From NCBI GenBank assembly GCA_030248295.1, contig JASANH010000156.1, forward strand, positions 124,001 to 188,000: a stretch of DNA of 64,000 nt, read 5' to 3'. A program made the position numbers and the translations under genes. The notes beneath the pieces are model-generated. The model saw only the letters and a program-made list of their open reading frames with translations. It searched no databases and was not told the DNA's origin. Below, one piece after another: positions 25,086-36,900 of the stretch; position 1 is the first letter of the stretch; each line of letters begins with the position of its first letter. This stretch comes from Mesodorylaimus sp. YZB2_4. Taxonomy: Eukaryota; Nematoda; Enoplea; Dorylaimida; Dorylaimidae.

Positions 25086-28000
25086 TCAGCAAGTGTCACA
25101 CAGTTTGGGACAGTAATTGGGCAAGTCTTTGTAAGACGCGCATTGACTCTTGTTATACTTGTCACATTTGAATTTGTTAGAATTGTAGCATTTTGAACCT
25201 GAAAGAAAAAGGGCGCAGTTTGTATTGCCGGAATAATTTTGGGGACTCCTCAAGAATATAGTATATACAGCACAGTACTGAAGAAAAGGCGCTGCACCCT
25301 CCCCCTTGCATCCGCATCCAACCTTCTCCCCATCCGACTTACCATCGCAATTGTTGCACTTGCTCTTGCACAGTTTCAGGTACTTGCCAGGTTGGAAATT
25401 GCACTTATCTTGGTTCACCTTGACGCAGGCTGCCTCATCGCTGTCTACGCACTTGTTATTGTTAGGAGGGGTGGTGGGAAGTGTGCTGGTGGTAGGCGCG
25501 GCTGTAGCCGAAAAGAGTTGCTCACAAAAGCCGCATTTGTTGGGGCAGTAAGGTAGCATGTCATTGGGGAATTTGGTACAGTATCCAACATCTTGACTGC
25601 CATAATAGTTGCAATTGAAAGTTGTCGAGTCAGTGCATTTCTTTCCTGAAAAGATTCAGCGCGATCTTAAAGTACAGGGGTTAGACATGAAGTTTACCAT
25701 CACAGTTGCTGCAAGTTCTTTTGCATTTGGGCAAGTAGGTACCAGGCACACGGTCACACAGCTCTGTGCTGCAGGCGACTTCAGGCTCGTCTTGACAACT
25801 GAGGGGTGCTGGAGTAGTCGAGGCCCAAGTGGTAGGTGGAGGTAAAGTGACTAGTCCGCACCGATCGCATGACTTGGGGCAGTAGCGGGACATGGCGTCC
25901 TTGTAGCGAGAACACCAGTTTATGGAAGAGTAGTAGCTGCAGTTGAAGGAAATGGAGTCGATGCATTTGGTCCCTGTAGGAAAGAAGATGCTGCAACTGG
26001 CATTGCATTCGAATCATACAGCCGTACCATCACAGTTTCCGCAGGTGCCTCGACACAAGGCCATGTACTTTCCTGGTTCCTTCAAACACATTTCACCAAG
26101 CTTGCTGCAATCTATGTCATCCTCACAGTCTTTTTGAGCGGCTGAAGTGTATGCTGGCTTGGGGCGGGTGGTCCTGGGTGTTGTTGAAGACGCGGTAGTC
26201 GACAATGTGGATGTACTTCCCGAAGATTCGCTTGCTCCAGATAAGCTAGATGAAGGCATTGGAGTTGATGAGGTACTAGCAGAAGCTGCGGTGGACACAG
26301 ACGTGCCAGAAGATGATAATGGTGACGTTGAAGTGCTACCAAGAGCTTCACTAGATAAAGACGCTGATGTTGACACTGTGGTGCTTGCTAGGCTTTCGCT
26401 TCCACCAGATGCTGCAGATGTCCAACTCGGCGATGTACGAGTAGAAGTGCTCGCTGGACTTTCGCTTGCTCCAGACGGTGACGATGTTGACGCTGTGGTA
26501 CTTGCTAGACTTTCACTAGCTCCAGATGATGACGATGTTGACGCTGCGGTACTTGCTGGACTTTCGCTTGCTGTAGATGCTGACGATGTTGACGCTGTGG
26601 TACTTGCTGGACTTTCGCTTCCTCCAGATGCTGCAGAAGTCGAACTCGGCCTTGTAGAAGTGCTTGCTGGGCTTTCGCTTGCTGCAGACGCTGACGATGT
26701 CGATGCTGTGGTGCTTGCTGGACTTTCGCTTGCTGCAGACGCTGATGATGTTGACGCTTTGGTGCTTGCTGGACTTTCGCTTGCTGCAGACGCTGACGAT
26801 GTTGACGCTGTGGTACTTACTGGACTTTCACTAGCTCCAGACGCTGATGATGTTGACGCGGTGGTACTTGCTGGACTTTCGCTTCCTCCAGATGCTGCAG
26901 AAGTCGAACTCGGCCTTGTAGAAGTGCTTGCTGGGCTTTCGCTTGCTGCAGACGCTGACGATGTCGATGCTGTGGTGCTTGCTGGACTTTCGCTTGCTCC
27001 AGACGCTGACGATGTTGATGCTGTGGTGCTTGCTGGGCTTTCGCTTGCTGCAGACGCTGACGTTGTTGATGCTGTGGTGCTTGCTGGACTTTCGCTTGCT
27101 CCAGACGCTGATGATGTTGACGCGGTGGTGCTTGCTGGGCTTTCGCTTCCTCCAGATGCTGCAGAAGTCGAACTCGGCCTTGTAGAAGCGCTTGCTGGGC
27201 TTTCGCTTGCTGCAGACGCTGACGATGTCGATGCTGTGGTGCTTGCTGGACTTTCGCTTGCTGCAGACGCTGACGATGTCGATGCTGTGGTGCTTGCTGG
27301 GCTTTCGCTTGCTGCAGACGCTGATGATGTTGACGCTTTGGTGCTTGCTGGACTTTCGCTTGCTGCAGACGCTGACGATGTTGACGCTGTGGTACTTACT
27401 GGACTTTCACTAGCTCCAGACGCTGATAATGTTGACGGGGTGGTGCTTGCTGGGCTCTTGCTTCCTCCAGATGCTGCAGAAGTCGAACTCGGCCTTGTAG
27501 AAGTGCTTGCTGTGCTTTCGCTTGCTGCAGACGCTGACGATGTCGATGCTGTGGTGCTTGCTGGACTTTCGCTTGCTCCAGACGCTGATGATGTTGACGC
27601 GCTGGTGCTTGCTGGACTTTCACTCGCTCCAGACGCTGATGATGTTGACGCGCTGGTGCTCGCTGGACTTTCGCTTGCTGGAGACGCTGATGATGTTGAC
27701 GCGGTGGTGCTTGCTGGACTTTCACTACCTCCAGACGCTGATGATGTTGACGCGGTGGTGCTTGCTGGGCTTTCGCTTCCTCCAGATGCTGCAGAAGTCG
27801 AACTCGGCCTTGTAGAAGTGCTTGCTTGGCTTTCGCTTGCTGCAGACGCTGACGATGTCGATGCTGTGGTGCTTGCTGGACTTTCGCTTGCTCCAGACGC
27901 TGATGATGTTGACGCGGTGGTGCTTGCTGGGCTTTCGCTTCCTCCAGATGCTGCAGAAGTCGAACTCGGCCTTGTAGAAGTGCTTGCTTGGCTTTCGCTT

Positions 28001-29842
28001 GCTGCAGACGCTGACGATGTCGATGCTGTGGTGCTTGCTGGACTTTCGCTTGCTCCAGACGGTGATGATGTTGATGCTGTGGTGCTTGCTGGGCTTTCGC
28101 TCGCTCCAGACGCTGATGATGTTGACGCGCTGGTGCTCGCTGGACTTTCGCTTGCTGCAGACGCTGATGATGTTGACGCGGTGGTGCTTACTGGACTTTC
28201 ACTAGCTCCAGACGCTGATGATGTTGACGCGGTGGTGCTTACTGGACTTTCACTAGCTCCAGACGCTGATGATGTTGACGCGCTGGTGCTCGCTGGACTT
28301 TCGCTTGCCGCAGACGCTGATGATGTTGACGCGGTGATGCTTACTGGACTTTCACTAGCTCCAGACGCTGATGATGTTGACGCGCTGGTGCTTGCTGGAC
28401 TTTCACTACCTTCAGACGCTGATGATGTTGACGCGGTGGTGCTTGCTGGGCTTTCGCTTCCTCCAGATGCTGCAGAAGTCGAACTCGGCCTTGTAGAAGT
28501 GCTTGCTGGGCTTTCGCTTGCTGCAGACGCTGACGATGTTGATACTGTGGTGCTTGCTGGGTTTTCGCTAGCCCCAGATGTTGAACTTGGCTTTGAAGAA
28601 GTGCTTGCTGGACTTTCGCTTGCTGCAGACGCTGATGTTGTTGACACTGTGGTAGTACCAGATGTGTCACTTGCTCCAGACGCTGAAGATGTCGAAGTTA
28701 GCATTGAAGAAGCGCTTCCTTGACTTGCGCTTGCTGCAGAAGCCGCTGATGTCGATAACGATGTGCCGCCAGTTGATCCGGATGTTAATACTGGTGTCGT
28801 TGAGAGGCTCCCAGTTTCACTTGCTCCAGATGTTGATCCTTGTGGTGTAGACTGAGTCGACGTGAAGGAGGCTCCACCAGCAGTTGTGCTTTCACTTGAC
28901 ACTGATGTCGTGCTAGCACCTGCTGTTGCTGTTGTTGATGACGTGTCGCCTAAATGCATTTGAGACGAACCCATTGTTAAACGACTACTAATTTGGCAAA
29001 TATCGAATTACTGCCACTTACAGCAAAGGCCTTTCGAATCACACGTGTTCTTGTCGTTGGGGCAGGTTGCTGATGTGCATCCATCCTTGCTGGCTTCGAA
29101 TGCCTTGCCCTTGTAACTGTACGTGGTTGCCGTTCGAAATTGACACACGACTACGTAACCTGATAATTTTTCTGGTGCTGTATTTTCGATTTCACTGCAC
29201 TTGACTTTAGCGCAGCCGACAGCGACATTATCGTGATAGATGATCTGTGGCAAAATAGATGGTAAAATCATAAAGCCACGCATATATACTAATCAAGGAC
29301 GAAGGACCTTACAGATTTGTAGTTATAGCATTCCGGGCTGCACTCTCCAGTCTCGGTATCATAGGCCATCGTCGCCCCCTCGACGTACATTTGAGCGAGG
29401 GCGTTGTCGTAGGTTGGGTTGTCCACCACCACCAAGGCTTCAAGGAAGTCCAATCCCGTTCTTGGCTTAGCATCACACTGCCGAGCCCTCTCATAGGCAC
29501 TGAACTCCAAATCTAAGTCATATTTCTAAAGCAGGTTGTCAAACCCTCACGGTTTTGAGTTCAAGCCTAATCCTGTTCTCTTACCAAGCACCTCATTCCT
29601 TGAGGCGAAACGTTTTCTTGCGGCTTAGGCCGGAACACACTATTCAAGTTCTCCAGAATCATATACCTCTCCAATTCGGATGGTGTGTCTGTGTCCGTCG
29701 GTTCTACAAGGCAATGCAGGAGTAACTGACGCTCAATCATGTTGTTCCTTTATCTCCTTACCAGCGTAATCTTCATTGCGCTTGACCCTTTGAAGTTGGC
29801 GGGCGTCTGGTAACTTCTCGCGATGGCCCCAAGATCCCCCAA
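25086..29842 (-). CDS. Secreted CAP-domain mucin with six ShKT domains
   Basis: Minus-strand exons: 29842-29762 (tentative), 29703-29585, 29525-29313, 29244-29022, 28949-26028, 25973-25698, 25645-25343, 25198-25086; about 1415 residues plus an unidentified signal-peptide exon. A CAP/SCP domain comes first (MRCLKYDLDLEFSAYERARQ, then NVAVGCAKVKC and a CNDKNTCD-like Cys-rich end). The 2.9-kb exon then encodes about 930 residues of Ser/Thr/Ala repeats resembling SESPASTTASTSSASA, a likely O-glycosylated mucin. It ends with ShKT 1; the next exons carry ShKT 2-3, 4-5 and 6, each with six cysteines, joined through NCDG glycine codons in phase 1. Two ShKT subtypes alternate. Family members include nematode surface-coat and excreted mucins. 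The CAP active-site His/Glu residues are not evident. The paralogue lies directly upstream at 30594-32360. Confidence 0.88.
26420..28720 (-). repeat. 51-bp coding minisatellite of the mucin region
   Basis: About 2.3 kb of tandem near-identical units of 51 bp encoding a 17-residue Ser/Thr/Ala unit. Higher-order blocks recur in which a variant unit with STRPSSTSAASGG (a 57-bp insertion form) appears about every third to sixth unit. Likely length-polymorphic. Confidence 0.88.
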
Positions 29843-30593
29843 CTGATGTGATTAACACGTGTAGGAAGCATAGCGCACATAAAAGGCGAAAAGGGGGATG
29901 GACTAACATAGCACAGGTTACGATGCGGGCACCGAAAGTGTGTACAGAGAACGTAATCTGGGGGATTCTGTACAGGCGAACAGTGATGATCGGCTGCCAG
30001 TAAACCCCAAGTGAACTTTATATGGAACCGAACGTGTAGGGCCATAGAACGCAAGCAAAAAATGCAAAACTGGTCAAACATTAATTTCCACGCGCTGCAC
30101 TTGAAAGGCCGCTTGAGCAAACCTAATGCAAATTGGGAGAAAAAGTGAGACGTAATGCTGTAGATGCTGCAAAAACAGCTGCATTTACATTAGGGCAATA
30201 ATAGATATGATTCTGGCAAGTGTAGGATGCGACCTTGGTAATGACGTAAACATTACCCGAGCCAGTGTCATGAGCCAGCTTTACTTTTCACTGTCGCAAG
30301 ATTAAATGGTGCATCGCAGGGATAGTGATTAATCGGCGTCAGGATAAGGTGAGTGAGGCCATACCAGAACGTGATTCATTAGAGACATTATATTGCCTAT
30401 GTGCTGTTCTGACGCTGTCTCAAAATCCAAATGGGGACATGATGAGCAAAGTCGGTCAAACCCTCAAGTTTTGCGGGCCCAAGCCGGTCGATAGCAGCAC
30501 TTATCATTCACAGGCGAACAAGCAGAGACGGCAACTATGCTTGACTTATTTCCTTCCTGCTGACACACTGATGCTGATCTTTTTTAAGAACAC
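29843..30593. other. Spacer between the two CAP/ShKT genes
   Basis: Should contain the missing signal-peptide exon and promoter of the downstream mucin gene. I found no convincing hydrophobic leader joined by a donor in the right phase. Confidence 0.4.
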
Positions 30594-32360
30594 TTATATC
30601 CTGGTACCGTTACGACGACCAGTCAACGCACTACACAATTTACACGTTTTCGGGCAGAAGCGAGTCATAGCGGAACGTTCTCGTTCACAGAATCCATTGG
30701 CTTGATAATAAGCGCAGTTGAACTGATTGCTGTCGAAACACTGATCGCCTGAAGAAATGCTAAGCTTAATTCGTCTATGGCCTGGAAAATCATCGCAGCG
30801 CGCAGCATACCGTTGCAGTTGTCACAAGTGCGCCTGCATTTGCTCAAGTAAAGCCCAGGTTGTCGACGACATGATTGCTGGCTGCAAGGAAAATTGGTGT
30901 CGTCGGCGCATTGGGTAGGGCTGTCAGTGGGATTAGGAGCAGTAGGTGCAGCAGTGGGTGCGCGTGTAGATTCTGGAGTCGGGGCAGGGGTTGGAGCAAG
31001 CATTGGGGCTGGAGTTGGAGCTGGAGTCGGGACTGAAGTCGGTGCAGCAGTTGGAGCTGGAGTTGGGGCTGGAGTTAGAGGAGGCTAAACAAAACAAGAG
31101 GTCTGAAGCAGGGCTCTTGGCAAGTACCACAGTACTACTTTGACAGAACCATGAGCTTACTGTGGCTGGACTCTCCGTAGGTGAAGGACTGGTTAGCTGC
31201 GGCTCGCCTGTAAATAAAGGTGCTCATTTTAGGGAACACGACGCGCTGCTTGGACCGGCTGTGATCTTAAGGGTCCCCGAAAAGACTTTATATTTTGACA
31301 TAGTTATTTACAGTATGCGTAACAAATTTAAAGCTACGGTGGTTCCAAAATTACCAACATAAGTTACAAAATACGCAAATTACCAAAATAACTTACAGCA
31401 TAATCGTTTGAACGCACTGCCGCAGACTGGCTTCGCAAATGGGCATGATGAACACGGTGCTGCGTCCCCAAATGGGAATGGCTTGCCTCCATAAGTTCCC
31501 GCGTCGTACCCAATACCAAAAAAACACACTGAAACATAAGCCGTTGCGCCAGCAGCTGATTCAACGTCATTACATTTGGCCATTGCGCATCCGATCTGGT
31601 CAGTATCAGCGTACATCAGCTGCAAATAAGTAAGAAGCCATCCATGCGTTAGCACTGAATAGAGCAGGTACTAGAGATCCGTTGGACTAATAGGCATAGT
31701 CGAGAAATCAGGTCTAACTTAGGAGAGTAAACCTATCCGGTGCTACCAAACGGGGACCCCAAACTGTCACGCGCGCACCGCACTCACATTCAAATAGTCC
31801 TGACAATAACCATGTTCTTGTTCTGGTGCACATTTTCCAGCTGCATGGTCAAAATCAGCATACTGTAGATACCAGGCATTGAGCACAGTCTGGTAATCCG
31901 GTTTCGATCCCTGTCTCATGACCAAAACACTTTGAGCAACCTTGTCAAAGTCGTCTACCTTGTACGTGGGTGTCTCCCGGTATCCATCGCACTTCTTAGC
32001 CGATGCATAAGCCTCCGATGCCAATGCGTTGTTATAAGACTGAAAAAGAGTCGATTCTAAATTGGAACAGTTGACAGTCGGTGTGAGTCTCAAACTTCAG
32101 CTTACCAGACATCTCATACTGGGAGAATTCTGCTCGATATTATTCCTTAGCATATTCACTTCGCTTAGAATTTCATCCACTTCTTCTTTGGTGGGAAAAT
32201 AAGCTTCCACTGGTGCTAAAATCAAACATAAAAACAAAGATGGTTTTGAAGTTCTCTATTTCTTACTTCCTCTGACTTGATGCCTTTGCGGGGTCTTTGT
32301 TTTTGCGCATGTAAAAAGAGAAACAATACTTATAATACTCAAAAATAATAGGCGATCCAT
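30594..32360 (-). CDS. Secreted CAP-domain protein with two ShKT domains
   Basis: Seven minus-strand exons: 32360-32267, 32215-32106, 32039-31788, 31619-31397, 31207-31161, 31084-30811, 30748-30594, giving 384 residues with all phases consistent. The signal peptide is MDRLLFLSIISIVSLFTCA. The CAP domain (about 35-225) includes EVNMLRNNIEQNSPSMRCL and DQIGCAMAKCNDVE. A Pro/Thr repeat linker (PAPTPAPTAAPT type) follows, then ShKT 1 (CADDTNFPC...CDNC) and ShKT 2 (CFDSNQFNC...CKLC). The third CAP exon is 223 nt in both this gene and the mucin paralogue, and the CAP-to-linker junction falls in the same CC codon, showing tandem duplication. Here the linker is short and proline-rich instead of a minisatellite. 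CAP plus ShKT secreted proteins are common in nematodes; the target is unknown. The substrate-groove His residues of catalytic-like CAP proteins are not obvious. Confidence 0.9.
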
Positions 32361-32761
32361 ATTTGTCCTGAACAATACCATTTGGTGCATGCCGCTTTAG
32401 TGGTGTGTAGCCTCTAGCAGGTGGAAAAATAGTGGTAGCGAGGATGTTAAGTGCGAGCCAATAAAATGCCGATGCTTTGCAGGCAAAGCTTCAAAAGGGC
32501 GTCGTGTTTGACGCCGTCGAGGTGTTGGTACCACCTATTGCGCCTGTGTTTGCACTACAGTAGTACAGTATTTCAGATTTACCAGGCCTTGCACTTTCCT
32601 TGCACTAACTCCTCATGCTAGTGTGTTCTAGTGGTCACTAAAGGCAGAGTCAAAGTGTAAAGCAGTGCACAGTACAGTTTGAATGCGGTGAGCTCACGCT
32701 CTACCAAAGTCCACTCTGCCGACCTGCTGTGCGGTTGTTCTGCTGGACTGTTTCGTTTGCA

Positions 32762-33445
32762 ATGGCCGATCAAGTGACACGCTTCTGTTGGCTGCTGATT
32801 GTCGCAACCTTGATTTGTGCTGCCAATGGTCAAACGGGAGCCATCGACGATGACAACTCCACCACGATGGCTTCTTCTTCTTCTTCTCCTGAAAAAAGTC
32901 CAGCGATGACGACGACGCCGACCACGAAGCCGCCGACAACGAGCCGACTGATCATGGACAGCACTTCTACGAACGCCACAACAACTGAGCCAACGGCAAC
33001 ATATACCGCCCCGTGGTGGGTCATCGTCCTGATCACCATCTGCTTCATTCATTTGGTCGGTGGCGTTGTACTGGCCAACTATGCTCGCTACAAGAAGCAC
33101 CAGGCGTTCAAACTGGGAAAATTGCACAAACGCGATCGTATTCTGCCGACTGGACCATCCGAAGACAAGCAGATTTCGAGCATCCACGACGTGCCTACTG
33201 CTAAAGATGCGAACGAGATAATTGAACCGACTGGAAAGACTCCATCGGGGCGTGCCGGCAGTGAAGCATCGTCAGGTGACACGATGCAAGGAGTTCCGGC
33301 AGTGCCAGCCAGCGATGGCAAAGTGGCCATGCCTTCGACGACAGGCAAATCGCAAGCCGCGTCGGCCAAAACCGCCGTCAGTGCCTCAGCTACCGCCAAG
33401 TCGAGCAGTAGCGCCGCGAAGACAGCCGTTAATGTAAATAAGTAA
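32762..33445 (+). CDS. Single-pass membrane protein of unknown function
   Basis: One open exon of 227 residues. Signal peptide (1-23, TRFCWLLIVATLICAANG), then a short Ser/Thr/Pro-rich extracellular stalk (about 24-95) with TTTPTTKPPTTS and an NAT glycosylation site, one membrane segment (WWVIVLITICFIHLVGGVVL, about 97-117), and a basic then Ala/Ser-rich cytoplasmic tail of about 110 residues starting NYARYKKHQAFKLGKLHKRD. Type I topology is expected. No family recognised. A donor-like GTAAGC overlaps the stop codon, so an alternative spliced tail is possible. Upstream DNA is divergently shared with the CAP/ShKT gene. Confidence 0.6.
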   Translation: MADQVTRFCWLLIVATLICAANGQTGAIDDDNSTTMASSSSSPEKSPAMTTTPTTKPPTTSRLIMDSTSTNATTTEPTATYTAPWWVIVLITICFIHLVGGVVLANYARYKKHQAFKLGKLHKRDRILPTGPSEDKQISSIHDVPTAKDANEIIEPTGKTPSGRAGSEASSGDTMQGVPAVPASDGKVAMPSTTGKSQAASAKTAVSASATAKSSSSAAKTAVNVNK

Positions 33446-33952
33446 GCATAGCGGCTACACGATGGCCGTTGATCAAGATGATGATGGTGGGCGTGATGTC
33501 GAGGTTTGTTTGCATGAACTGATGCTCGATGACCTGTCTTCAGTTACATTGTTGTGAAAAACCTCAGACCGAAGTCTACTGTATCTTGCATTCGCTACGG
33601 GGAAAACGCTGCTGATTTTTGCCTCATACTATACAAGGAAGTGCTTTCAGACTGATTGTGAGCCTCGAAGGATGGGGTGGAAACAGTTTTTCTGGCCATT
33701 GGATTGCATACTGGCGATAAATCGTAGGTCTGGTTGTCGGGCACTGGCGTCAAGCAGTCAAAAGACCAATGGGCAACAAGTTCAAGATCCAGGCCATAAG
33801 CGGAAGTCGGATTTAAAAATACTCACGATCAGAAAACGTCAGAGATAAAATAACATGAACAGAATACAGTAGTAGAAGCTATAATCTATCTCTATTCAAA
33901 TTCACTCCATGTACATTTTGCATAACAGAACATGCATCTGGGTTTCGCGACC
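33446..33952. other. Intergenic, convergent 3' ends
   Basis: Lies between the membrane-protein gene (+) and the end of NF-kB (-). No additional gene seen and no AATAAA hexamer found on either strand. Confidence 0.4.
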
Positions 33953-36900
33953 TTAGCACCCAGCCCCCATGGCATCGTCCTGCGTCTCTCCTTGTCCAGC
34001 CTCTTGTGACTGCAGCTGTTGCTTTTGCTTACGAATAATCATATCAACGGCGGTCCGATGGCCAGCTTCCCGCAACGCATTCAAAAGGCTGGTGACTGAG
34101 GAGCCCGGCGTGTGTTCCAGTTGATCCAGCAGCAGGATAGTCGGACTGGAACTATCGGCTTCACAGCACACCTTCAGAAGATCGATCATGTGCTCGCAGC
34201 CGAGTGACCGAGCTAATTCCTCCCATCGACCGCCCTCGTCGAGTAACTTCGATAGACGAATGCGGGTCACATAATCCAACGTGGAGAGGTCATCTGCAAA
34301 AAGGACTTGGTGGCGTGAGATATGAAAGACCGATGCCCAGGCAAAATAGAAAGACAGCTGGAACGTCAAACGCATTGGTTTGATGCTTCACTGCCAGGGA
34401 ATAGTATTGATACCCCTGGAATATCAGGAATGCTGGTTACACTAATGTATGTGCGATACTGTACATAATCGCGTAACGGCGTCGATGCTTCCGACCAGGC
34501 AGAATCGAATAGCGTAAGGAAAAGACCAATGTCTTACCTTGTATGAAAGCAGGAAACGGCTCGGGGCTGCCACTGCTGCTTCGACTAGATGCCAATCGTC
34601 TGACTGTATGCGGCGTCCATGTAATGCCAGTGTCACCGCCAGCAGCTTCTCCACCCTCGGTCACTGCACGCGATGGGGATAATCGTCCAGGTGTGCCCCC
34701 TGGGAGAGCTAAAGATTGCTTACTCGAGGTGGAAGGTACGTAGGGGGACGTCTTTGGACGAGCACCGCCAGAGGCCACTGATGCCGATGCCGTTGCTCCA
34801 AATCCATTATTGTCATCTGGGGACATAGGCGATGCTGGTGCTCGGATTGGTGGCGTTGGGGCAACGTAAGGTTTGCCATTGAGGATATCCACAATGGTCT
34901 GGTCGTCGCCAGCAAAGTCGAGTGCCGAATGCAACTCGGTGCCTTCGCCTTCGAGTACTGAAAGAATCCACAAGTAAAGTTTTTATTCATTCCGCAGGCT
35001 AAAAAACTGACCTTCTTCCTCCCCTTCCTCTGATTCTCCCTCGGTAGTCTCAGTAGCCGCTCCAGCATCAATTTCTGAGTCCGTTTTCGATTTGGGGACT
35101 GATAAAGCCATACTGCTAGTTTTCTGACTTGGATCAGCACCAGCTGTAATTAGCTTAGCCACAATTGGTGTGTGTTTCAATTTAGCAGCCAGTTGCAACG
35201 CAGTGGTGCCATCGTACGCTTGAAGATCGACTGTGATTCGGTTCTAATGCAAGAAATGCACTTTTAGTCACGCGGCTATGTCCCATTTATAACCAGTCCA
35301 TACCTGCAGCAATAAATCCACCGCCTCTGCATCGCCTGCTTCAACGGCCAAATGCAAGGCAGACTTGCCCGTGTTCCTTTCAACGTCATTGACCGGCGCC
35401 TGAGCTTCCAATAAGCTTTCGAGTAAAGCTAGCTTCTTCCTCTTCACTGCCAAATGCACAGCAGTGTCGCCTTCGTCATTCATGACAGCCAAGTCCACCT
35501 TTTGTCGCGAAGCCGCTGTTTCATTCGGTGGGAAAAGAATATCTCGATAAATGTCCTCGTTGAATGTTTCGGCCAAATAGTGCGCTACTGTCTGACCCTC
35601 TCCATCAATAGCAGTCCTGTCGGAGCCGGCCGTAATCAAGTAATGAACACAGTCAGCGTCCCCGAATCGTATAGCCATGTGGAGGGCCGTCTGAAGCGAT
35701 ACGATAAGGATGGAGGAGTCAAGGCAAAAGATAACAACGACTTACCTGTTTTTTGAAATTGCATTCGTCAATGACGTGCTGCTTGTTGGGCAGAGTGTCC
35801 AACACTTTCAGCATAGTCTTCAGAGCAAATGACTGCTTATTTTTTACTGCAGTGTGGATCGCCCTGCAAAGACCAGCGTTTAATTTTGCACGTGCACTTT
35901 CGAAAGCTGTGACTTACGTATTCCCATTTTCGTCCTGCAATCCAATAAGCCCTTTGCAAGCTAGCACAAATGGTTCAGGATCGCCCTCAGCACCGAAGCT
36001 CCAGAGAGCACGAACATGAGTTTCCCACAATCCAGTCAAATAGTTTTGCAATTTGGCCGCTTCTCCAACGGCACCAATTCGGTTCAGTTCGGCCAAACTC
36101 ATATTTTCAATACGCGAACGCACGTCGGTCAAGGAAGTCATGGACGAAGGACCCGGCTCGCCGCTGGACGAGAGTATGCTAGTGTCTGCCACTATACCAC
36201 TGTCCAAATCGCGTGGAACATGGGCAATTGTGGAGCGACCTAAAACAACCGGACTATGCAACACCAAACGAGGAGCGACCTTCCAGTGCCAGCCTACGCT
36301 AAAACTATGTAGATACTTCGCAGAGTATGTCTCAGATCAACAAAAATTGCACAAACCATGCATAAAGAAACAGAAAACACACCATGCTGAAAACTGGGCG
36401 CTGGTCTCCTTTGCTGTTGTCGATTTCCTCCAGCCGCACCACCCCCTCCAGGCATATAAGCGTCGAATTCGACAGACGGCCCGAAATTGGACTGTTGAGC
36501 CGACGAGCTCGAAGGGATCTGATCTGGGAAGTAGCCGAAACCGGAGGGACCAAAGGCAGGCACTGATCGACGAGGCCTTTTCGCCGAGGGTCCTGAAGTG
36601 GAATGAGTTAGAGACTACCGATAAGGTAATTAGTGCTCATCACTCAGGCGTGCATAGAAAACAATAAAAATGTTCATGCGAGAGAATAGAGTGAGCCTTA
36701 CCATCATCCAGAGGCAGATAGACAAAGTCCACTGCGGGGCTGTACGTGTTGTCGGATGTGCGAAGCAGGTGAAGATTGACGTGCACACGTTCTGTGATAT
36801 TCACGTCGTGATAAGCCGGAGTCTTGAAGATGATAAGGATCTACAAACAATGTTCATGACAATGATTCTCCAAACTGAGCAAATTAATGTGTTTGCACTG

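Noticed and set aside
26147-28723. 858-codon plus-strand open frame of Asp/Val/Leu repeats
   Set aside because: It is the antisense of the mucin minisatellite. The repeat unit is a multiple of three, so the opposite strand stays open by default. Splice sites, signal logic and ShKT context support the minus strand.
29773-30120. 115-codon minus-strand frame as the N terminus of the CAP mucin
   Set aside because: It is in a different frame from the following CAP exon, and its leader is not a convincing signal peptide.
32618-33187. 189-codon minus-strand frame
   Set aside because: Arg-rich antisense shadow of the signal-peptide and TM protein on the plus strand.
34709-35140. 143-codon minus-strand frame overlapping NF-kB
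   Set aside because: It crosses a clear intron between the ankyrin and Ser/Pro-rich exons in the wrong frame.
36053-36667. 204-codon plus-strand frame
   Set aside because: Antisense to NF-kB exons 9 and 10, which have strong domain support.
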